From positions 1 through 63,247 of the forward strand of contig NZ_PNRE01000026.1 in assembly GCF_002879645.1 (NCBI RefSeq): a stretch of DNA of 63,247 bases. Direction: 5' to 3'. Below, in pieces: positions 9,121 to 19,585 of this stretch (position 1 is the first letter of the stretch; each line of letters starts with the position of its first letter). Below the pieces are notes generated by a model, which was not told where the DNA came from, ran no database searches, and worked only from the letters and a program-made list of their open reading frames with translations. This stretch comes from Halomonas heilongjiangensis (GTDB lineage: Bacteria > Pseudomonadota > Gammaproteobacteria > Pseudomonadales > Halomonadaceae). The translations under genes were made by a program, and so were the position numbers.

Positions 9121-9633
9121 ATGCCGTTCCAGTTCGAAGACCACGACCCCGAAACCTATCGCCGCAAGGGCCGTTTCATCAGCCTGGCCATGGCCGGCCA
9201 GCTGATCGTCTTCGGCCTGGTGTTCGTCCAGCTGCTGCAGACCGCCTTCGATGGCGGCTTCTGGCTCAACGTGCTGGGCGTGCTGCTGGGGCTGGTCGCC
9301 ACCAGCCTGGTGTTCGCCGTGCTGCGCGAGCGGCCCTGGATGGCCGAGATGCGCTACGTCTGGCAGCTCAAGCACCACCTGTCGCGGGTCAGCGGCTATC
9401 TGCCGGCGCTGCGGCGGGGCGTGGCGGAGGACAACGACACGGCGCTGGCGGTGCTCTCCTTCTACCACCAGGGCATGGCCCAGCTCGCCGAGCTCAACGG
9501 CCGCACCCTGGACGACGACGCCGAGCTGCTCGCCGAGCGGGAGACCGTCAGGCTAGCTCGCCGCGAGAAGGGGCTGCCCGAGCGGGTCGACGGCTTCGAT
9601 CCCGAGGACCTGCGCGCCTTCCGGCGCGGCTAA
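9121..9633 (+). CDS. DUF3087 family membrane protein
   Basis: 170 residues with a GGAGG ribosome-binding site just upstream. Two predicted membrane helices lie at about residues 21-43 and 48-67, then the segment ERPWMAEMRYVWQLKHHLSRVS and a soluble charged C-terminal half. This layout matches what I know of the DUF3087 family in marine gammaproteobacteria; its function is unknown to me. The stop codon overlaps the ppk stop by 4 bp (convergent genes). Confidence 0.8.
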   Translation: MPFQFEDHDPETYRRKGRFISLAMAGQLIVFGLVFVQLLQTAFDGGFWLNVLGVLLGLVATSLVFAVLRERPWMAEMRYVWQLKHHLSRVSGYLPALRRGVAEDNDTALAVLSFYHQGMAQLAELNGRTLDDDAELLAERETVRLARREKGLPERVDGFDPEDLRAFRRG

Positions 9634-11861
9634 GCCCTGGTGGCATAGGCGTAGAGCAGCGTCTCCTGGGCACTGATCGGGGCCTCGTCGCCGGGCTGCT
9701 GCTTCAGGTAGCTGCCGTCGGGCTGCAGCAGCCAGCTCTGGCAGTTGTCCACCAGGTAGGTCTCCAGGTCCTTGCGTACCCGGGCGGCGAGCTTCTTCTC
9801 CAGCAGGGGAAAACCGATCTCCACCCGGTGGAACATGTTGCGGGCCATGAAGTCGGCGCTGGAGCACCAGGTCTCCGGCTTGCCGTCGTTGTGGAAGTGG
9901 AAGACCCGGGTGTGTTCGAGGAAACGGCCGATGATCGAGCGTACCCGGATGGTCTCCGAGATGCCGGGAATGCCCGGCCTCAGGCAGCACATGCCGCGGA
10001 TGATCAGGTCGCACTCCACGCCGGCACGTGAGGCACGGTAGAGCGCCTGGATCAGCCGGGGCTCGGTCAGCGAGTTGCACTTGACGATCAGGTGAGCGGG
10101 CCGGCCGCGGCGGGCGTGCTCCGCCTCCCGCTCGATCATCGCCACCAGCCGCTCGTGGAGGGTGAAGGGCGCGTGCAGCAGGGTCTCGATCCGGCGGGTC
10201 TGGCCCATGCCCGAGAGTTGCTGGAAGACCCGGTGGACGTCCTCGCACAGGCCGGGACGGGCGGTGAGCAGGCTGTAGTCGGTGTAGAGCCTGGCCGTCC
10301 TCGAGTGATAGTTGCCGGTGCCCAGGTGGGCGTAGTGGCGCAGCTTGCCGCGCTCGCGGCGCACGATGTGCAGCATCTTGGCGTGGGTCTTGTAGGCCAT
10401 GACGCCGTAGATGACGATGGCGCCGGCTTCCTGCAGCCGCGAGGCCAGGGCCAGGTTGTCGGCCTCGTCGAAGCGGGCACGCAGCTCGATCACCACCGTG
10501 ACCTCCTTGCCGTTGCCGGCCGCCTCCACCAGCGCATTGACGATGGGCGAGTCGGCGCCGGTGCGGTAGAGGGTCTGCTTGATCGCCAGCACATCGGCGT
10601 CGCGGGCCGCCTCGCGCAGCAGGTCCTCCACCGGCGTGAAGGCCTGGAAGGGGTGGTGCAGCAGGATGTCGCCGGCGCCGATGGCGGCGAACAGGCTCTC
10701 CTTGCGGCCCAGGGGCTTGGGCAGCCCCGGGGTGAACGGCCGGTAGAGCAGCTCGGGGCGGTCGACCTCGCCGAGCACCGACATCATGCGGGTCAGGTTC
10801 ACCGGGCCGTCGACCCGGTAGAGGTCGTCCTCCTCCAGGGAGAACTGGGCGAGCAGGAAGCGCGCCAGCTCGTCGGGGCAGTTGCTGGCCACTTCGAGTC
10901 GCACCCCGCTGCCATAGCGGCGTGCCAGCAGCTCGCCGCGCAGTGCCGAGGCGAGGTCCGAGACCTCCTCCGGGTCGACCGAGAAATCGGCGTTGCGGGT
11001 CAGGCGGAACTGGTAGCAGCCGTGCACCGTCATGCCGGGAAAGACCTCCTCGGCGTGGGCGTGGATCATCGACGACAGGAAGACGTACTCGCTGAAGCCC
11101 TCCTCGCAGAGTTCGGCGGGCAGGGCGATCACCCGGGGCAGCGAACGCGGCGCCGGCAGGATGGCCAGCCCGCCCTCGCGGCCGAAGGCGTCCTTGCCCT
11201 CGAGCTCGACGATGAAGTTGAGGCTCTTGTTGACCAGCCGCGGGAAGGGGTGGGACGGGTCCAGGCCGATGGGGCTGACCACCGGCATGATCTCGGCATC
11301 GACGATATCGCGGACCCAGGCGCGCTGGGCGTCGCTCCAGTCGTCGCGGCGGCGGAAGCGCAGCTTGTGGGCCTCCAGCGCGGGAATCAGCACCTCGTTG
11401 AGGATCCGGTACTGGCGCGCCACCTGGTCGTGGGCGATGCGCGAGATCTCGGCGAGCACCGAGCGTGGCGAGCGCCCGTCGGCGCCGCTGGCGTTGTCCC
11501 CCAGTGCCACCTGGTTCTTCAGCCCGGCCACGCGGATCTCGAAGAACTCGTCCATGTTGGAGGAGAAGATCAGCAGGAACATCAGCCGGTTGAGCAGCGG
11601 ATGAGCCGCGTCCAGGGCCTGCTCCAGCACCCTGACATTGAACTGCAGGTGCGACAGCTCGCGGTTGAAGTAGAGGCTCGGATCGGTGAGGTCGGCCTGC
11701 GGGTCGGGGAGCACCTTGGGCTTGATCCCGGTACGGGTCTGGTTCAGCCGGGGGGTGGGTTGCTCGACCGTCGTCTCGCTGGACAGGGGCTCGCCGGCCG
11801 AGGGCTCGAGCGGTACGGCTTCAACGTGTTCCTGCGTGTCGGGGCTGCGCGGGTCTTCCAT
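9630..11861 (-). CDS. ppk: polyphosphate kinase 1
   Basis: 743 residues; E. coli Ppk has 688, and the surplus is mainly a low-complexity N-terminal extension of about 55 residues (Glu/Pro/Thr-rich). It makes polyphosphate from ATP. Family landmarks: FNRELSHLQFNVRVLEQA, LIFSSNMDEFFEIRVAGLK, the segment IYGVMAYKTHAKMLHIVRRE with the histidine expected to be phosphorylated, and HYAHLGTGNYH. The gene lies 55 bp after hemB on the same strand, as in Pseudomonas. With ppx 7 kb away, the window holds both polymer synthesis and breakdown. Confidence 0.96.
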   Translation of the reverse strand: MEDPRSPDTQEHVEAVPLEPSAGEPLSSETTVEQPTPRLNQTRTGIKPKVLPDPQADLTDPSLYFNRELSHLQFNVRVLEQALDAAHPLLNRLMFLLIFSSNMDEFFEIRVAGLKNQVALGDNASGADGRSPRSVLAEISRIAHDQVARQYRILNEVLIPALEAHKLRFRRRDDWSDAQRAWVRDIVDAEIMPVVSPIGLDPSHPFPRLVNKSLNFIVELEGKDAFGREGGLAILPAPRSLPRVIALPAELCEEGFSEYVFLSSMIHAHAEEVFPGMTVHGCYQFRLTRNADFSVDPEEVSDLASALRGELLARRYGSGVRLEVASNCPDELARFLLAQFSLEEDDLYRVDGPVNLTRMMSVLGEVDRPELLYRPFTPGLPKPLGRKESLFAAIGAGDILLHHPFQAFTPVEDLLREAARDADVLAIKQTLYRTGADSPIVNALVEAAGNGKEVTVVIELRARFDEADNLALASRLQEAGAIVIYGVMAYKTHAKMLHIVRRERGKLRHYAHLGTGNYHSRTARLYTDYSLLTARPGLCEDVHRVFQQLSGMGQTRRIETLLHAPFTLHERLVAMIEREAEHARRGRPAHLIVKCNSLTEPRLIQALYRASRAGVECDLIIRGMCCLRPGIPGISETIRVRSIIGRFLEHTRVFHFHNDGKPETWCSSADFMARNMFHRVEIGFPLLEKKLAARVRKDLETYLVDNCQSWLLQPDGSYLKQQPGDEAPISAQETLLYAYATRA

Positions 11862-11916
11862 GCTGTCTCCTGGCTTGGCCGGAAGGGCCCCGCGCGACGA
11901 CTGGGCCTCTCCCTTA

Positions 11917-13017
<1,101 letters not shown>

Positions 13018-13134
13018 TCAGTGCGACCCTGCGCCGAAAGTCACGCCTTGTCGCACCCCGGGCGACTCTCTAAAGTGTTGGGTTCGGATCATCGGGCCTG
13101 CTCGTCGGCAGGCGCATACCTCAAGGAGATAGGC

Positions 13135-13803
13135 ATGAGCAAACAGGTGGCGGTCATCCTCTCGGGCTGCGGCGTATTCGATGGCTCGGAGATCTACGAG
13201 ACCACCCTGACCCTGCTGCGCCTCGATCAACTGGGCATCGGCTATCGCTGTTTCGCTCCCGACATCGCGCAGCACCACGTCATCGACCACCGCAGCGGCG
13301 AGGTGGCCGAGGGCGAGTCGCGCAACGTGCTGGAGGAGTCGGCGCGCCTGGCCCGGGGCGAGATCTCCTCGCTGGCCGAACTCGAGGCCGGCGACTTCGA
13401 TGCGGTGATCCTGCCTGGTGGCTTCGGGGCCGCCAAGACCCTCTCGACCTTTGCCGAGGCCGGCGACGAGATGGAGGTGCTCGGCGAACTGGCCGAGGCG
13501 CTCGCCGGTTTCCGCGAGGAACGCAAGCCGATCGGCCTGATGTGCATCAGCCCGGTGCTGGTGCCACGACTGCTGGGGTCCGGCATCGCCGTGACCATCG
13601 GTCACGACCCGGGGGTGGCCGGGGCGATCAGCGCCATGGGTGGGTTGCACCGTAGCTGCGGCGTCGAGGACATCGTGGTCGACTTCGAGAACCGGGTGGT
13701 CACCACCCCGGCCTACATGCTGGCGACCCGCATCAGCGAGGCGGCCACCGGCATCTTCAAGCTGGTCGATCGCGTTGACGAGCTGATGGATCTGCAAGCC
13801 TGA
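13135..13803 (+). CDS. elbB: ElbB-type glyoxalase, DJ-1/PfpI superfamily
   Basis: 222 residues with AAGGAG at 13123-13128, 6 nt before the ATG; E. coli ElbB has 217. The N-terminus KQVAVILSGCGVFDGSEIYE, the segment FDAVILPGGFGAAKTLSTFA and the nucleophile-elbow cysteine in IGLMCISPVLVP are characteristic. E. coli ElbB has weak glyoxalase activity and was linked to isoprenoid synthesis; the physiological role is unsettled. The gene stands alone, divergent from hemB and convergent with tatC, and is followed by copy 2 of the structured repeat. Confidence 0.92.
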   Translation: MSKQVAVILSGCGVFDGSEIYETTLTLLRLDQLGIGYRCFAPDIAQHHVIDHRSGEVAEGESRNVLEESARLARGEISSLAELEAGDFDAVILPGGFGAAKTLSTFAEAGDEMEVLGELAEALAGFREERKPIGLMCISPVLVPRLLGSGIAVTIGHDPGVAGAISAMGGLHRSCGVEDIVVDFENRVVTTPAYMLATRISEAATGIFKLVDRVDELMDLQA

Positions 13804-13825
13804 AGCCGGGAGCCATGGGCGGTAA

Positions 13826-13940
13826 GAGCGGCGCCGGCGGCAGGCCGAAGCGGAGGTGCGATGCCATGGATGGCATCGGTAGCGCCCAGGGAAGGGTTCA
13901 CAGCGCCTCCGCGCAGGCACGCCGCCGGGAAGCCGCGATT
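13826..13940 (+). repeat. structured intergenic repeat, copy 2
   Basis: Lies between convergent elbB and tatC, in elbB orientation, starting about 23 bp after the elbB stop. Variable hairpin CGATGCCA-tgga-TGGCATCG, inner arms GCGGAGG / CCTCCGC, and the conserved strand TAGCGCCCAGGGAAGGG. The outer arm is less perfect than in copy 1. Confidence 0.83.
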
Positions 13941-13962
13941 TCGGGCACCACCCTGTTCGGTG

Positions 13963-14724
13963 CTATTCGTCTTCCTCGGCGTCGCGCTTCTTGCGCCGTA
14001 CCAGGCGACCGAACAGTAGCCCCACCTCGTAGAGCAGGTACATGGGGATCGCCAGCAGGCTCTGGGAGATCACGTCCGGCGGGGTCAGCAGCATGCCCAC
14101 CACGAAGCAGCCGAGGATGACGTAAGGACGCTTCTTCGACAGGCTCTCCACCGTGGTGGCCCCGGAGAGGATCAGCAGGAAGGTGGCGATGGGGATCTCG
14201 AAGGCCACGCCGAAGGCGAAGAACAGCTTCAGCACGAAGTTGAGGTACTGGTTGATGTCGGTCATCACCGCCACGTTCTCCGGCCCGGTCTGGGTGAAGA
14301 ACTGGAACAGCAGCGGGAAGACCACGTAGTAGGCGAAGGCGGCACCGGCGTAGAAGAGCATCACGCTGGAGGCCAGGATCGGCAGCGCCAGCGCCTTCTC
14401 GTTGTCGTAGAGGCCCGGCGCGACGAAGGCCCAGGCCTGGTGCAGCACGAAGGGGATGGCGATGAAGACCGCCAGCACCAGGGTCAGCTTGAAGGGCGCG
14501 AGAAAGGGCGAGGCCACTTCGGTGGCGATCATCTGGGAGCCCTCGGGCAGCAGCGCCATCAGCGGCTGGGCCACGAAGGTGTAGATCTCGTTGGCGAACG
14601 GAAAGAGGCCCAGGAAGATCACCAGGATCGCCACCACGGCGCGTATCAGGCGCGAGCGCAACTCGATCAGGTGCTCGATCAGCGGGGCCTGGTTCTGTTC
14701 CTGGGGGTCACCGGTCTTGCTCAT
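13963..14724 (-). CDS. tatC: Sec-independent protein translocase subunit TatC
   Basis: 253 residues. TatC is the six-helix inner-membrane protein that recognises twin-arginine signal peptides. The N-terminal cytoplasmic region has LIEHLIELRSRLIRAVVAI, and later segments VLHQAWAFVAPGLYDNEK and FGVAFEIPIATFLLI are family hallmarks. The C-terminus is short and charged (RRKKRDAEEDE). Its start overlaps the tatB stop by 4 bp, indicating coupled translation in tatABC. Confidence 0.97.
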   Translation of the reverse strand: MSKTGDPQEQNQAPLIEHLIELRSRLIRAVVAILVIFLGLFPFANEIYTFVAQPLMALLPEGSQMIATEVASPFLAPFKLTLVLAVFIAIPFVLHQAWAFVAPGLYDNEKALALPILASSVMLFYAGAAFAYYVVFPLLFQFFTQTGPENVAVMTDINQYLNFVLKLFFAFGVAFEIPIATFLLILSGATTVESLSKKRPYVILGCFVVGMLLTPPDVISQSLLAIPMYLLYEVGLLFGRLVRRKKRDAEEDE

Positions 14725-15164
14725 CGGGAGGTGGCGTCCTTGTCGGCGGCGTCGGCAGGCTCATCGGCAGGCGGGTCGAGGCGGGCCCGGGCAAGGGCGT
14801 CGTCCAGGCGCTTCTCCGGCGGCTCGCTCGGCGCCGCGGATTTCCCGGTGTCGTCGCGACCGGAGGCCGGGCTCTGCTGTGTGTCCTTCCCCCCGCCGGA
14901 CTCGGGCTCGGCGAGGCTCTCCACGTCGCGCTTGACCTGCTTGACGCTCTCGTCGAGCTTCTTCTGCTGCTCGTTGAGCTTCTGACGCAGCTCCTCGGCC
15001 TCGAGCTGGGCGCTGATCTCGCGCTGCATGCCGGAGACGGTACGCTTGACCTTGCCGATCCACAGCCCCAGGGTGCGCGCGGCCTTGGGCAGGCGCTCCG
15101 GGCCCAGCACCAGCAGCCCCACCACGCCGATGATCAGCAGTTCGAGAAAGCCCATATCGAACAT
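14721..15164 (-). CDS. tatB: Sec-independent protein translocase subunit TatB
   Basis: 147 residues: one N-terminal membrane helix (MFDMGFLELLIIGVVGLLVLGPERLP), an amphipathic helix with the Gly-Pro hinge, a Glu/Gln/Lys-rich coiled region at about residues 45-90, and a long acidic disordered tail. TatB forms the substrate receptor with TatC. It lies 6 bp after tatA and overlaps tatC. Confidence 0.94.
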   Translation of the reverse strand: MFDMGFLELLIIGVVGLLVLGPERLPKAARTLGLWIGKVKRTVSGMQREISAQLEAEELRQKLNEQQKKLDESVKQVKRDVESLAEPESGGGKDTQQSPASGRDDTGKSAAPSEPPEKRLDDALARARLDPPADEPADAADKDATSR

Positions 15165-15170
15165 GGCGGC

Positions 15171-15431
15171 TTACTTGCGCTCTTCCTGGTCCTCGACCTT
15201 CCGCTCGGCCTTGACGTCATAGGTGTCACCCTCGTCGTCATGGCTCACCTTGGCCTGGGGCTTGTCCGCTTCGTTCTCCTTGTCCTTCTCGTCCTCGTGC
15301 ATGGCCTTCTTGAAGCCCTTCACGGCGCCACCCAGGTCGCCACCGACGTTGCGCAGCTTCTTGGTGCCGAAGATCAGGATGATGATGCCGAGTACGATCA
15401 GCAGCTGCCAGATACTGATACCACCTAACAT
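15171..15431 (-). CDS. tatA: Sec-independent protein translocase subunit TatA
   Basis: 86 residues: one membrane helix ([17 protein letters not shown]), then the [24 protein letters not shown] amphipathic helix typical of TatA, then a strongly charged tail. TatA oligomerises to make the translocation path. First gene of tatABC; hisE lies 54 bp upstream on the same strand. Confidence 0.95.
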   Translation of the reverse strand: MLGGISIWQLLIVLGIIILIFGTKKLRNVGGDLGGAVKGFKKAMHEDEKDKENEADKPQAKVSHDDEGDTYDVKAERKVEDQEERK

Positions 15432-15485
15432 AAGTCGTTCCTCTGGTTGGGGGCTACGGGAAGACCCCGGAATGGCCAGTTCGTT

Positions 15486-15821
15486 CTATTGGTGCCTTGC
15501 GGCCTTCTCGTCGTGTCCGGAGACACCGAAGCGGCGGGCCAGCTCGTCGAGCACCGCCCGGTGATCGAGATCCAGATGCGCCAGCATCACCAGGCTATGA
15601 AACCACAGGTCGGCCGTTTCGGCGATCACCGCTTGTCGCTCGGCGTCGCCGCCGTGCTCGGCATCCTTGGCGGCCAGCAGGGTCTCGGTGGCTTCCTCGC
15701 CCACCTTCTCGAGTATCTTGTTCAGGCCCTTGTGATGCAAGGCGGCGACGTAGGAGTCCTGCGGGTCGGCCTGCCGGCGCTGTTCCAGCACTTCCTGCAG
15801 GCGATCAAGAATATCACTCAT
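15486..15821 (-). CDS. hisE: phosphoribosyl-ATP pyrophosphatase HisE
   Basis: 111 residues. HisE hydrolyses phosphoribosyl-ATP to phosphoribosyl-AMP in histidine synthesis. The metal-binding helices are visible in [21 protein letters not shown] and [23 protein letters not shown] lies just before the start. In Pseudomonas the cyclohydrolase gene hisI precedes hisE between ubiB and tatA. Here only 60 bp separate ubiB and hisE, so hisI is absent from this locus. Confidence 0.95.
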   Translation of the reverse strand: MSDILDRLQEVLEQRRQADPQDSYVAALHHKGLNKILEKVGEEATETLLAAKDAEHGGDAERQAVIAETADLWFHSLVMLAHLDLDHRAVLDELARRFGVSGHDEKAARHQ

Positions 15822-15881
15822 CGATGACGGCTCCCTTGACGTGGATCCAGTGGGTTGGCGCCGGCGTTCCCCGGCCGAGGG

Positions 15882-17507
15882 TCAGTGCCAGGCCAGCAGC
15901 AGTACGCCGATGGCCGCGGCGGCCACCACCGGCCAGGGTTGTCCCGCGGCCCAGTCGGTCAGCGGCTGCCAGGCCAGCGCCATGGCCAGCAACAGCAGCC
16001 CCAGGCGCAGGCGGCGACGGCTGCTGCCCTGGCGCTGCAGCAGGCTGCGGATGCCGCTCATCGCCTCGGCCTGGCGATGACGCTGCCGGTGTTCGTGCTC
16101 GACGCGGCTCAGCGCCTGGTGGGCCAGCACCGGTAGTTCCGGGAGCTGGCGCGTCAGCTCCGGCGCCTGGCGCTTGAGCGAGTCCCAGAAGCCGCTGGCG
16201 CCGGCCCGCTCCTTCATCCATTGCTCGAGATAGGGCTTGGCGGTGCGCCACAGGTCCAGGTCCGGATAGAGTTGTCGGCCGAGCCCCTCGATGTTGAGCA
16301 GGGTCTTCTGCAACAGCACCAGTTGCGGCTGTACCTCCATGTTGAAGCGCCGGGCGGTCTGGAACAGCCCCAGCAGCACCTGGCCGAAGGAGATGTCCTT
16401 GAGCGGCTTCTCGAGGATCGGCTCGCAGACGGTGCGGATCGCCGCGGCGAACTCGTTGGCCCGGGTATTCTCGCCGACCCAGCCCGACTCGATATGCAGC
16501 GCGGCCACCTCGTAGTAGTCCTGGTGGAAGAAGGCCAGCAGGTTGCGCGCCAGGTAGTCCTGGTCCTCGCGGGTGAGGCTGCCGACGATGCCGCAGTCGA
16601 TGGCGATGTACTGCGGGTCGTGGGGACGCTCGAGGGAGACGAAGATATTGCCCGGGTGCATGTCGGCGTGGAAGAAGTTGTCGCGGAACACCTGGGTGAA
16701 GAAGATCTCCACGCCGCGCTCGGCGAGCTTCTTGAGGTCGGTGCCCTGGGCGACCAGGGCCGCGGTGTCGGCCACCGGCACCCCATGGATGCGCTCCTGG
16801 ACCATGACCCGGCGACGGGTCAGTTCCCAGTGGGTCGCCGGCACGAACAGCAGCGGCGAGTCCTTGAAGTTGCGCTTGAGCTGGGAGGTGTTGGCGGCCT
16901 CCTTGGTCAGGTCGAGCTCGTCGAACAGGGTCGCCTCGTAGTCGCGTACCACCTCGACCGGGCGCAGCCGGCGCGCCTCCGGGATGTGCTTGAGGACGCT
17001 CGCGACACGGTACATCAGCGCCATGTCCTGGCGCATCACCCGCTCGATGTCGGGGCGGATGATCTTGACCACCACGTCCTCGCCGCTGTGCAGCCGCGCG
17101 GCATGGACCTGGGCGATGGAAGCCGAGGCGAGCGCCTCGGGCCCGAAGTGCGCGAAGGCCTCGGCGATGGTCATGCCGAGTTCCTCTTCCACCCGGGCCC
17201 GGGCCTGGGCGCCGGGGAAGGGGGGGACCTGGTCCTGCAGGCGGCGCAGCTCGTCGGCGATGTCCTCGGGCAGCAGGTCGCGACGGGTCGAGAGCACCTG
17301 GCCGAACTTGACGAAGATCGGGCCCAGCGCCTCCAGCGCCAGGCGCAGGCGCTCGCCGCGCGAACGCGGGCCGATCGGCACCAGGCGCAGCGGCGAGAGC
17401 CTGAACAAGGTGCGCAGCCACCAGGGCAGCCGGTCCAGCGGCAGCAGGGTGTCCAGCCGGTAGCGGGTGATCACCCAGAAGATGCGCAGCAGCCGAAGGC
17501 TCATCAT
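15882..17507 (-). CDS. ubiB: ubiquinone biosynthesis protein UbiB (atypical kinase/ATPase)
   Basis: 541 residues. UbiB is an ADCK/ABC1-family protein with ATPase activity needed for coenzyme Q assembly. The KxGQ motif lies at residues 67-70 ([14 protein letters not shown]), the Ala-rich loop in [15 protein letters not shown], the catalytic region in [13 protein letters not shown] and the metal-binding IDCGIVGSL. Two C-terminal membrane helices (about residues 498-540) anchor it. Its start overlaps the ubiJ stop by 4 bp, so ubiE-ubiJ-ubiB form an operon. Confidence 0.96.
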   Translation of the reverse strand: MMSLRLLRIFWVITRYRLDTLLPLDRLPWWLRTLFRLSPLRLVPIGPRSRGERLRLALEALGPIFVKFGQVLSTRRDLLPEDIADELRRLQDQVPPFPGAQARARVEEELGMTIAEAFAHFGPEALASASIAQVHAARLHSGEDVVVKIIRPDIERVMRQDMALMYRVASVLKHIPEARRLRPVEVVRDYEATLFDELDLTKEAANTSQLKRNFKDSPLLFVPATHWELTRRRVMVQERIHGVPVADTAALVAQGTDLKKLAERGVEIFFTQVFRDNFFHADMHPGNIFVSLERPHDPQYIAIDCGIVGSLTREDQDYLARNLLAFFHQDYYEVAALHIESGWVGENTRANEFAAAIRTVCEPILEKPLKDISFGQVLLGLFQTARRFNMEVQPQLVLLQKTLLNIEGLGRQLYPDLDLWRTAKPYLEQWMKERAGASGFWDSLKRQAPELTRQLPELPVLAHQALSRVEHEHRQRHRQAEAMSGIRSLLQRQGSSRRRLRLGLLLLAMALAWQPLTDWAAGQPWPVVAAAAIGVLLLAWH

Positions 17508-18139
17508 GGGCGGGGCTCCCCGTCGACCAGCCGGCGATGCAGCCGGGCGAGGCGCGCCTCGAGGCGGTCGGTGGCGACCTCGAGCTCGGTGAGGTGGTCG
17601 CGCAGCACGGCGAGCTGGTGGCGCCCGGGCAGCAGACGCGCCTCCTCGAAGACATACTCGGCGACGTCGGCGCGGAACTCGTCGCGGGTGCGCAGGCCCC
17701 AGCGGGTGATGCCGCGCAGTCCTTCGGCGAGGCTGTGGGCGGGCGTGTCGCCGAGCCAGCGGGCGAGTTCGCCCTCCCAGTCCAGGTCGAGGTCGAGCAG
17801 CAGGTCGCGGGTCGCCTCGAGCAGGTGGATGCGCCCCCGCACCGCGAGCTTGCCCTGGAACATCAGCCGTTCGATGGAGGCACCGCCGAGCAACTCGCCG
17901 GCGGTCTCGGCATCGAGCTCGACGACGGCGTCGTAATCCGCCTCGGCGGCGTCGTCCGGGCGCAGCAGGTCGAGGCCATGGGGATGGAAATGCACGGCTA
18001 GCACCAGGCTGGGGCGCTCGAGCCGCAGCAGGATGCGGTGGCCGGCGAGGCGCGCCAGTCTCCCGGGGGCAGCCGGGTCGCGGGCGAGCAGGGCATTGAG
18101 GGTGCGCTCCAGGCCAGCCAGCAGCAGGGTCAGCGACAT
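17504..18139 (-). CDS. ubiJ: ubiquinone biosynthesis accessory factor UbiJ (SCP2 domain)
   Basis: 211 residues: an N-terminal SCP2-like lipid-binding region (about 15-120, with [24 protein letters not shown]) and a C-terminal coiled coil ([26 protein letters not shown]). UbiJ acts with UbiK as a scaffold that presents hydrophobic ubiquinone intermediates. It sits between ubiE (7 bp gap) and ubiB (4 bp overlap), the order conserved across gammaproteobacteria. Confidence 0.93.
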   Translation of the reverse strand: MSLTLLLAGLERTLNALLARDPAAPGRLARLAGHRILLRLERPSLVLAVHFHPHGLDLLRPDDAAEADYDAVVELDAETAGELLGGASIERLMFQGKLAVRGRIHLLEATRDLLLDLDLDWEGELARWLGDTPAHSLAEGLRGITRWGLRTRDEFRADVAEYVFEEARLLPGRHQLAVLRDHLTELEVATDRLEARLARLHRRLVDGEPRP

Positions 18140-18146
18140 CTCGACC

Positions 18147-18893
18147 TCACAGCTTTATGCCGCGATGCAGGGCGACGATGCCACCGGTGAGGTTGGTGTA
18201 CTCGACGCGTTCCAGGCCGGCGGCTTCCATCATGCCCTTGAGGGTCTCCTGGTCGGGGTGCATGCGGATCGACTCGGCCAGGTAGCGATAGCTGTCGCCG
18301 TCGCTTGCCACCAGCTCGCCCATCCTCGGCAGCAGGCGGAAGGAGTACTCGTCGTAGGCCCTGGAGAGCAGCGGGTTGGCCGGCTTGGAGAACTCCAGCA
18401 CCAGCAGCCGGCCGCCGGGCTTGAGCACCCGGGCCATGGAGCGCAGGGCGGCGTCCTTGTCGGTGACGTTGCGCAGGCCGAAGGCGATGGTGATGCAGTC
18501 GAAGGTGTTGTCGGGGAAGGGCAGGGTCTCGGCGTTGGCCTGCACATACTCGACGTTGCCGCCGACCCCATGGTCGAGCAGCTTGTCGCGGCCGACCCGA
18601 AGCATGGATTCGTTGATGTCGGCCAGCACGACCCGGCCGCGGGGGCCCACCATGCGCGAGAACTTCAGCGTCAGGTCGCCGGTGCCGCCGGCGATATCGA
18701 GCACGCTGTGGCCGGGGCGCACGCCTGAGCGTTCGATGGTCAGGCGCTTCCACAGGCGGTGGATGCCCAGCGACATCAGGTCGTTCATCACGTCGTAGCG
18801 GGCCGCCACCGAATGGAAGACGTCGGCCACACGGGAGGCCTTCTCCTCGACCGGAACTTCCTGATAGCCGAAGTGGGTGGTGCGCTTGTCCAT
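18147..18893 (-). CDS. ubiE: ubiquinone/menaquinone C-methyltransferase UbiE
   Basis: 248 residues. UbiE methylates 2-polyprenyl-6-methoxy-1,4-benzoquinol (and demethylmenaquinol where present) using S-adenosylmethionine. Signatures: [26 protein letters not shown] site [33 protein letters not shown] and [17 protein letters not shown]. First gene of ubiE-ubiJ-ubiB. The upstream DUF971 gene is 115 bp away on the same strand. Confidence 0.97.
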   Translation of the reverse strand: MDKRTTHFGYQEVPVEEKASRVADVFHSVAARYDVMNDLMSLGIHRLWKRLTIERSGVRPGHSVLDIAGGTGDLTLKFSRMVGPRGRVVLADINESMLRVGRDKLLDHGVGGNVEYVQANAETLPFPDNTFDCITIAFGLRNVTDKDAALRSMARVLKPGGRLLVLEFSKPANPLLSRAYDEYSFRLLPRMGELVASDGDSYRYLAESIRMHPDQETLKGMMEAAGLERVEYTNLTGGIVALHRGIKL

Positions 18894-19008
18894 GGATGAC
18901 CCCTGGGCTGAATTCGGGCGAGTGACGCGCCGGGCACGTCAGCAAACGGCGATATTGTAGCCTCCCCCGGTTGCCCTTGTCTTGACGCCGGTCGCTTGCC
19001 GGGGGCGG

Positions 19009-19392
19009 CTAGAGCTGCTTGATCTCGATGCCCAGGGGCTCGCGCGAGGCACCGGCCTCCTCCAGCCGCCGCAGGTAGTCGGCCCAGTTGGCCTCCCGGT
19101 CGCGGATCAGCGCATGCAGGTAGTCCCAGCTGTACAGGCCGCTGTCGTGGCCGTCGTCGAAGTGCAGCTTGAGCGCGTAGCGACCGGCCTGGGTGATGTT
19201 CTTGAGGCCGACGTGCTTCTTGCCCACCTGCAGGGTGGCGGTGTCGCCGCCGTGGCCGCGCACCTCGGCCGAGGGCGAGAAGACCCGCAGGTACTCCACC
19301 GACAGCCGGTGGCTCTCGCCGCCCTCGTAGGTGAGCTCGAGCTGGCGGTCCTTCTTGTGGTAATGCACGCGGGTCGGGATGGGGGCGGTCAT
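19009..19392 (-). CDS. DUF971 protein (gamma-butyrobetaine hydroxylase-like N-terminal domain)
   Basis: 127 residues with GGAGG shortly before the ATG at 19392. The domain begins RVHYHKKDRQLELTYEGG, has YLRVFSPSAEVRGHG and ends with WDYLHALIRDREANWADYLRRLEEAG. The family also occurs as the N-terminal domain of gamma-butyrobetaine hydroxylase and next to Fe-S assembly proteins; the role of the free form is unclear. In Pseudomonas a gene of this type likewise follows hslU. Copy 3 of the structured repeat separates the two here. Confidence 0.88.
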   Translation of the reverse strand: MTAPIPTRVHYHKKDRQLELTYEGGESHRLSVEYLRVFSPSAEVRGHGGDTATLQVGKKHVGLKNITQAGRYALKLHFDDGHDSGLYSWDYLHALIRDREANWADYLRRLEEAGASREPLGIEIKQL

Positions 19393-19410
19393 GGTATGCC
19401 TCCGCTTATG

Positions 19411-19536
19411 GCGTGGTGGAGGCGCGGCTATCCCGGCGACAGGCCGTCGCGAAGGCGCGGTGACCCCCTCCCTGGGCGCTACCGATGCCATCCATGGCAT
19501 CGGACCTCCGCGTCGACCTGTCCCCGGCGCCGCGCA
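19411..19536 (-). repeat. structured intergenic repeat, copy 3
   Basis: Minus-strand copy between hslU and the DUF971 gene, in the orientation of hslU. Variable hairpin CCGATGCCA-tgga-TGGCATCGG; arms GACAGGTC / GGCCTGTC and GCGGAGG / CCTTCGC pair if G-U wobbles are allowed. The conserved strand reads TAGCGCCCAGGGAGGGG. Confidence 0.8.
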
Positions 19537-19556
19537 GTCCGCGCCCTAGGGCTTGC

Positions 19557-19581
19557 AGCTTATAGCTTAAGGCTTATAGCT
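19557..19581 (-). repeat. short direct repeat after hslU
   Basis: Two copies of GCTTATAGCT (19558-19567 and 19572-19581), 4 bp apart, just downstream of the hslU stop codon. No function can be inferred. Confidence 0.5.
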
Positions 19582-19585
19582 GGGA

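Noticed and set aside
19393..19500. N-terminal extension of the DUF971 gene into repeat copy 3
   Set aside because: The extension (MPWMASVAPREG...) is translation of the structured repeat; a good ribosome-binding site precedes the internal ATG at 19392.
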